Assembly (NCBI GenBank): GCA_015499985.1
Contig: JAAAUF010000369.1
Span: 6,214-36,838 of the forward strand
Reading direction: 5' to 3'
Length of the DNA stretch: 30,625 nucleotides
DNA from: Haplosporangium gracile
Taxonomy: Eukaryota > Mortierellomycota > Mortierellomycetes > Mortierellales > Mortierellaceae
Under the pieces are notes generated by a model. That model was not told the origin of the DNA, searched no databases, and worked only from the letters and a program-made list of their open reading frames with translations. How positions within the stretch are numbered: the stretch's first letter is position 1; the number at the start of each line of letters is the position of its first letter. A program made the translations under genes and the position numbers. Shown piece after piece: positions 30,145 to 30,625 of this stretch.

Positions 30145-30625
30145 ATGGGGTTAAAAAGAACACAAAAAAGCCGTGCTAAAACTACGTGTTTCACTTTGAT
30201 CATCAAAGTGGAGCACGTTATGATGCATCGACATGTCTTTGAGTCAGTGGATCGGATTATTCGACATATTATGGATCGGGCCTTGGTCCCTTTTGGTGAA
30301 AAGATTGTCGTGCTCGGTGGCGACTTTCGAGAGGTGTTGCCGGTTGTTACGCACGGCTCCCAAGCCTAGATCGAGGGCGCATGACTGAAGTTGTCTGACA
30401 CCATCTGGCTCAAGGTCAAGCTACTCAAGCGAACTCGAAATATGCAAGTCAAGCCGGACGAGAGCAGTTTTTTTTCTTTTGTCGATTTTTTACTCCGTGT
30501 GGGTGAAGGCAAGGAGCAGATTCTTTCTTTGACGACTCTAATGATTATATGAAGGATTCCCCGCCATATTCTTTTTATGCCACATGGGCCCAATCTCAAC
30601 AGCGACCATGAGATCCAACTTATCC
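30145..30625 (+). pseudogene. PIF1-like helicase relic (Helitron-type), runs off the window
   Basis: One plus-strand frame carries PIF1-helicase landmarks. VMMHRHVFESVDRIIRHIMD matches the segment after Walker B in Helitron-type PIF1 proteins. PFGEKIVVLGGDFREVLPVV is the next conserved motif. A later LLKRTRNMQV and FVDFLLRVGEGKEQ match the following block. The Walker B acidic pair is missing: the position reads LIIKVEHV where LIIWDEAP is usual. Stops interrupt the same frame at 30367, 30385 and near 30550. The N-terminal ATPase part is absent. It is therefore an inactive fragment of a mobile element (Helitron or a related PIF1-like family). The right edge is cut by the window. Confidence 0.75.

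Noticed and set aside
1..30625. tRNA, rRNA, CRISPR array or prokaryote-style operon
   Set aside because: No cloverleaf, rRNA-like or regularly spaced repeat sequence was seen, and the spliced genes show that the DNA is eukaryotic.

Overview
The window looks like a nuclear contig from a filamentous fungus, most likely an early-diverging lineage of the Mortierella type. This is inferred from gene structure and families, not from a marker gene. Genes carry short GT-AG introns (mostly about 70-270 nt), starts are often preceded by long pyrimidine-rich leaders, low-complexity Q/N/T/A tracts are common, and intergenic DNA is full of A/T, GA and CT runs. A 14-base N gap at 13815-13828 shows that this is a draft assembly.

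Layout. Positions 133-2706 (-): a large coiled-coil protein of unknown function, probably with a spliced 5' leader. 2707-4602: non-coding, apart from a weak plus-strand small-ORF candidate at 3931. 4603-6785 (-): a six-exon HSL-type alpha/beta hydrolase. 7329-7709 (-): a decayed coding segment with in-frame stops. 7801-8810 (-): an EI24/Rrt8-like multi-pass membrane protein, divergent from a HINT3-like HIT protein (9358-10604, +). 11948-13705 (+): a single-exon O-fucosyltransferase-superfamily membrane protein. 14021-14405 (-): a small gene that appears broken by a one-base frameshift. 14763-15842 (-): a Gep4-type mitochondrial phosphatidylglycerophosphate phosphatase, divergent from a secreted, probably GPI-anchored PL14-like protein (16570-17919, +). 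19418-20774 (+): a nucleolar-looking acidic/lysine-rich protein, convergent with a Nop4/RBM28-type multi-RRM ribosome-biogenesis factor (20941-24129, -). 24332-27846 (-): an auxilin/Swa2 homologue with clathrin-type motifs, UBA, TPR and a split C-terminal J domain. 28000-30625: a gene-poor end with coding relics and a stop-riddled PIF1-like (Helitron-type) helicase.

How the genes relate. There is no operon-like logic, as expected for a eukaryote. The only suggestive neighbourhood is the tail-to-tail pair of ribosome-biogenesis-type genes at 19.4-24.1 kb. The other genes are unconnected housekeeping functions: clathrin uncoating, cardiolipin synthesis, protein fucosylation, nucleotide hydrolysis, lipid or ester hydrolysis and polysaccharide breakdown. 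The accessory character is concentrated at 28-30.6 kb and in the small relic at 7.3-7.7 kb. I found no convincing evidence of a new multi-gene system. The best leads are the relic clusters, the GC-AG intron in the HINT3-like gene, the frameshifted small gene, and the extra divergent RRM in the Nop4-like protein.
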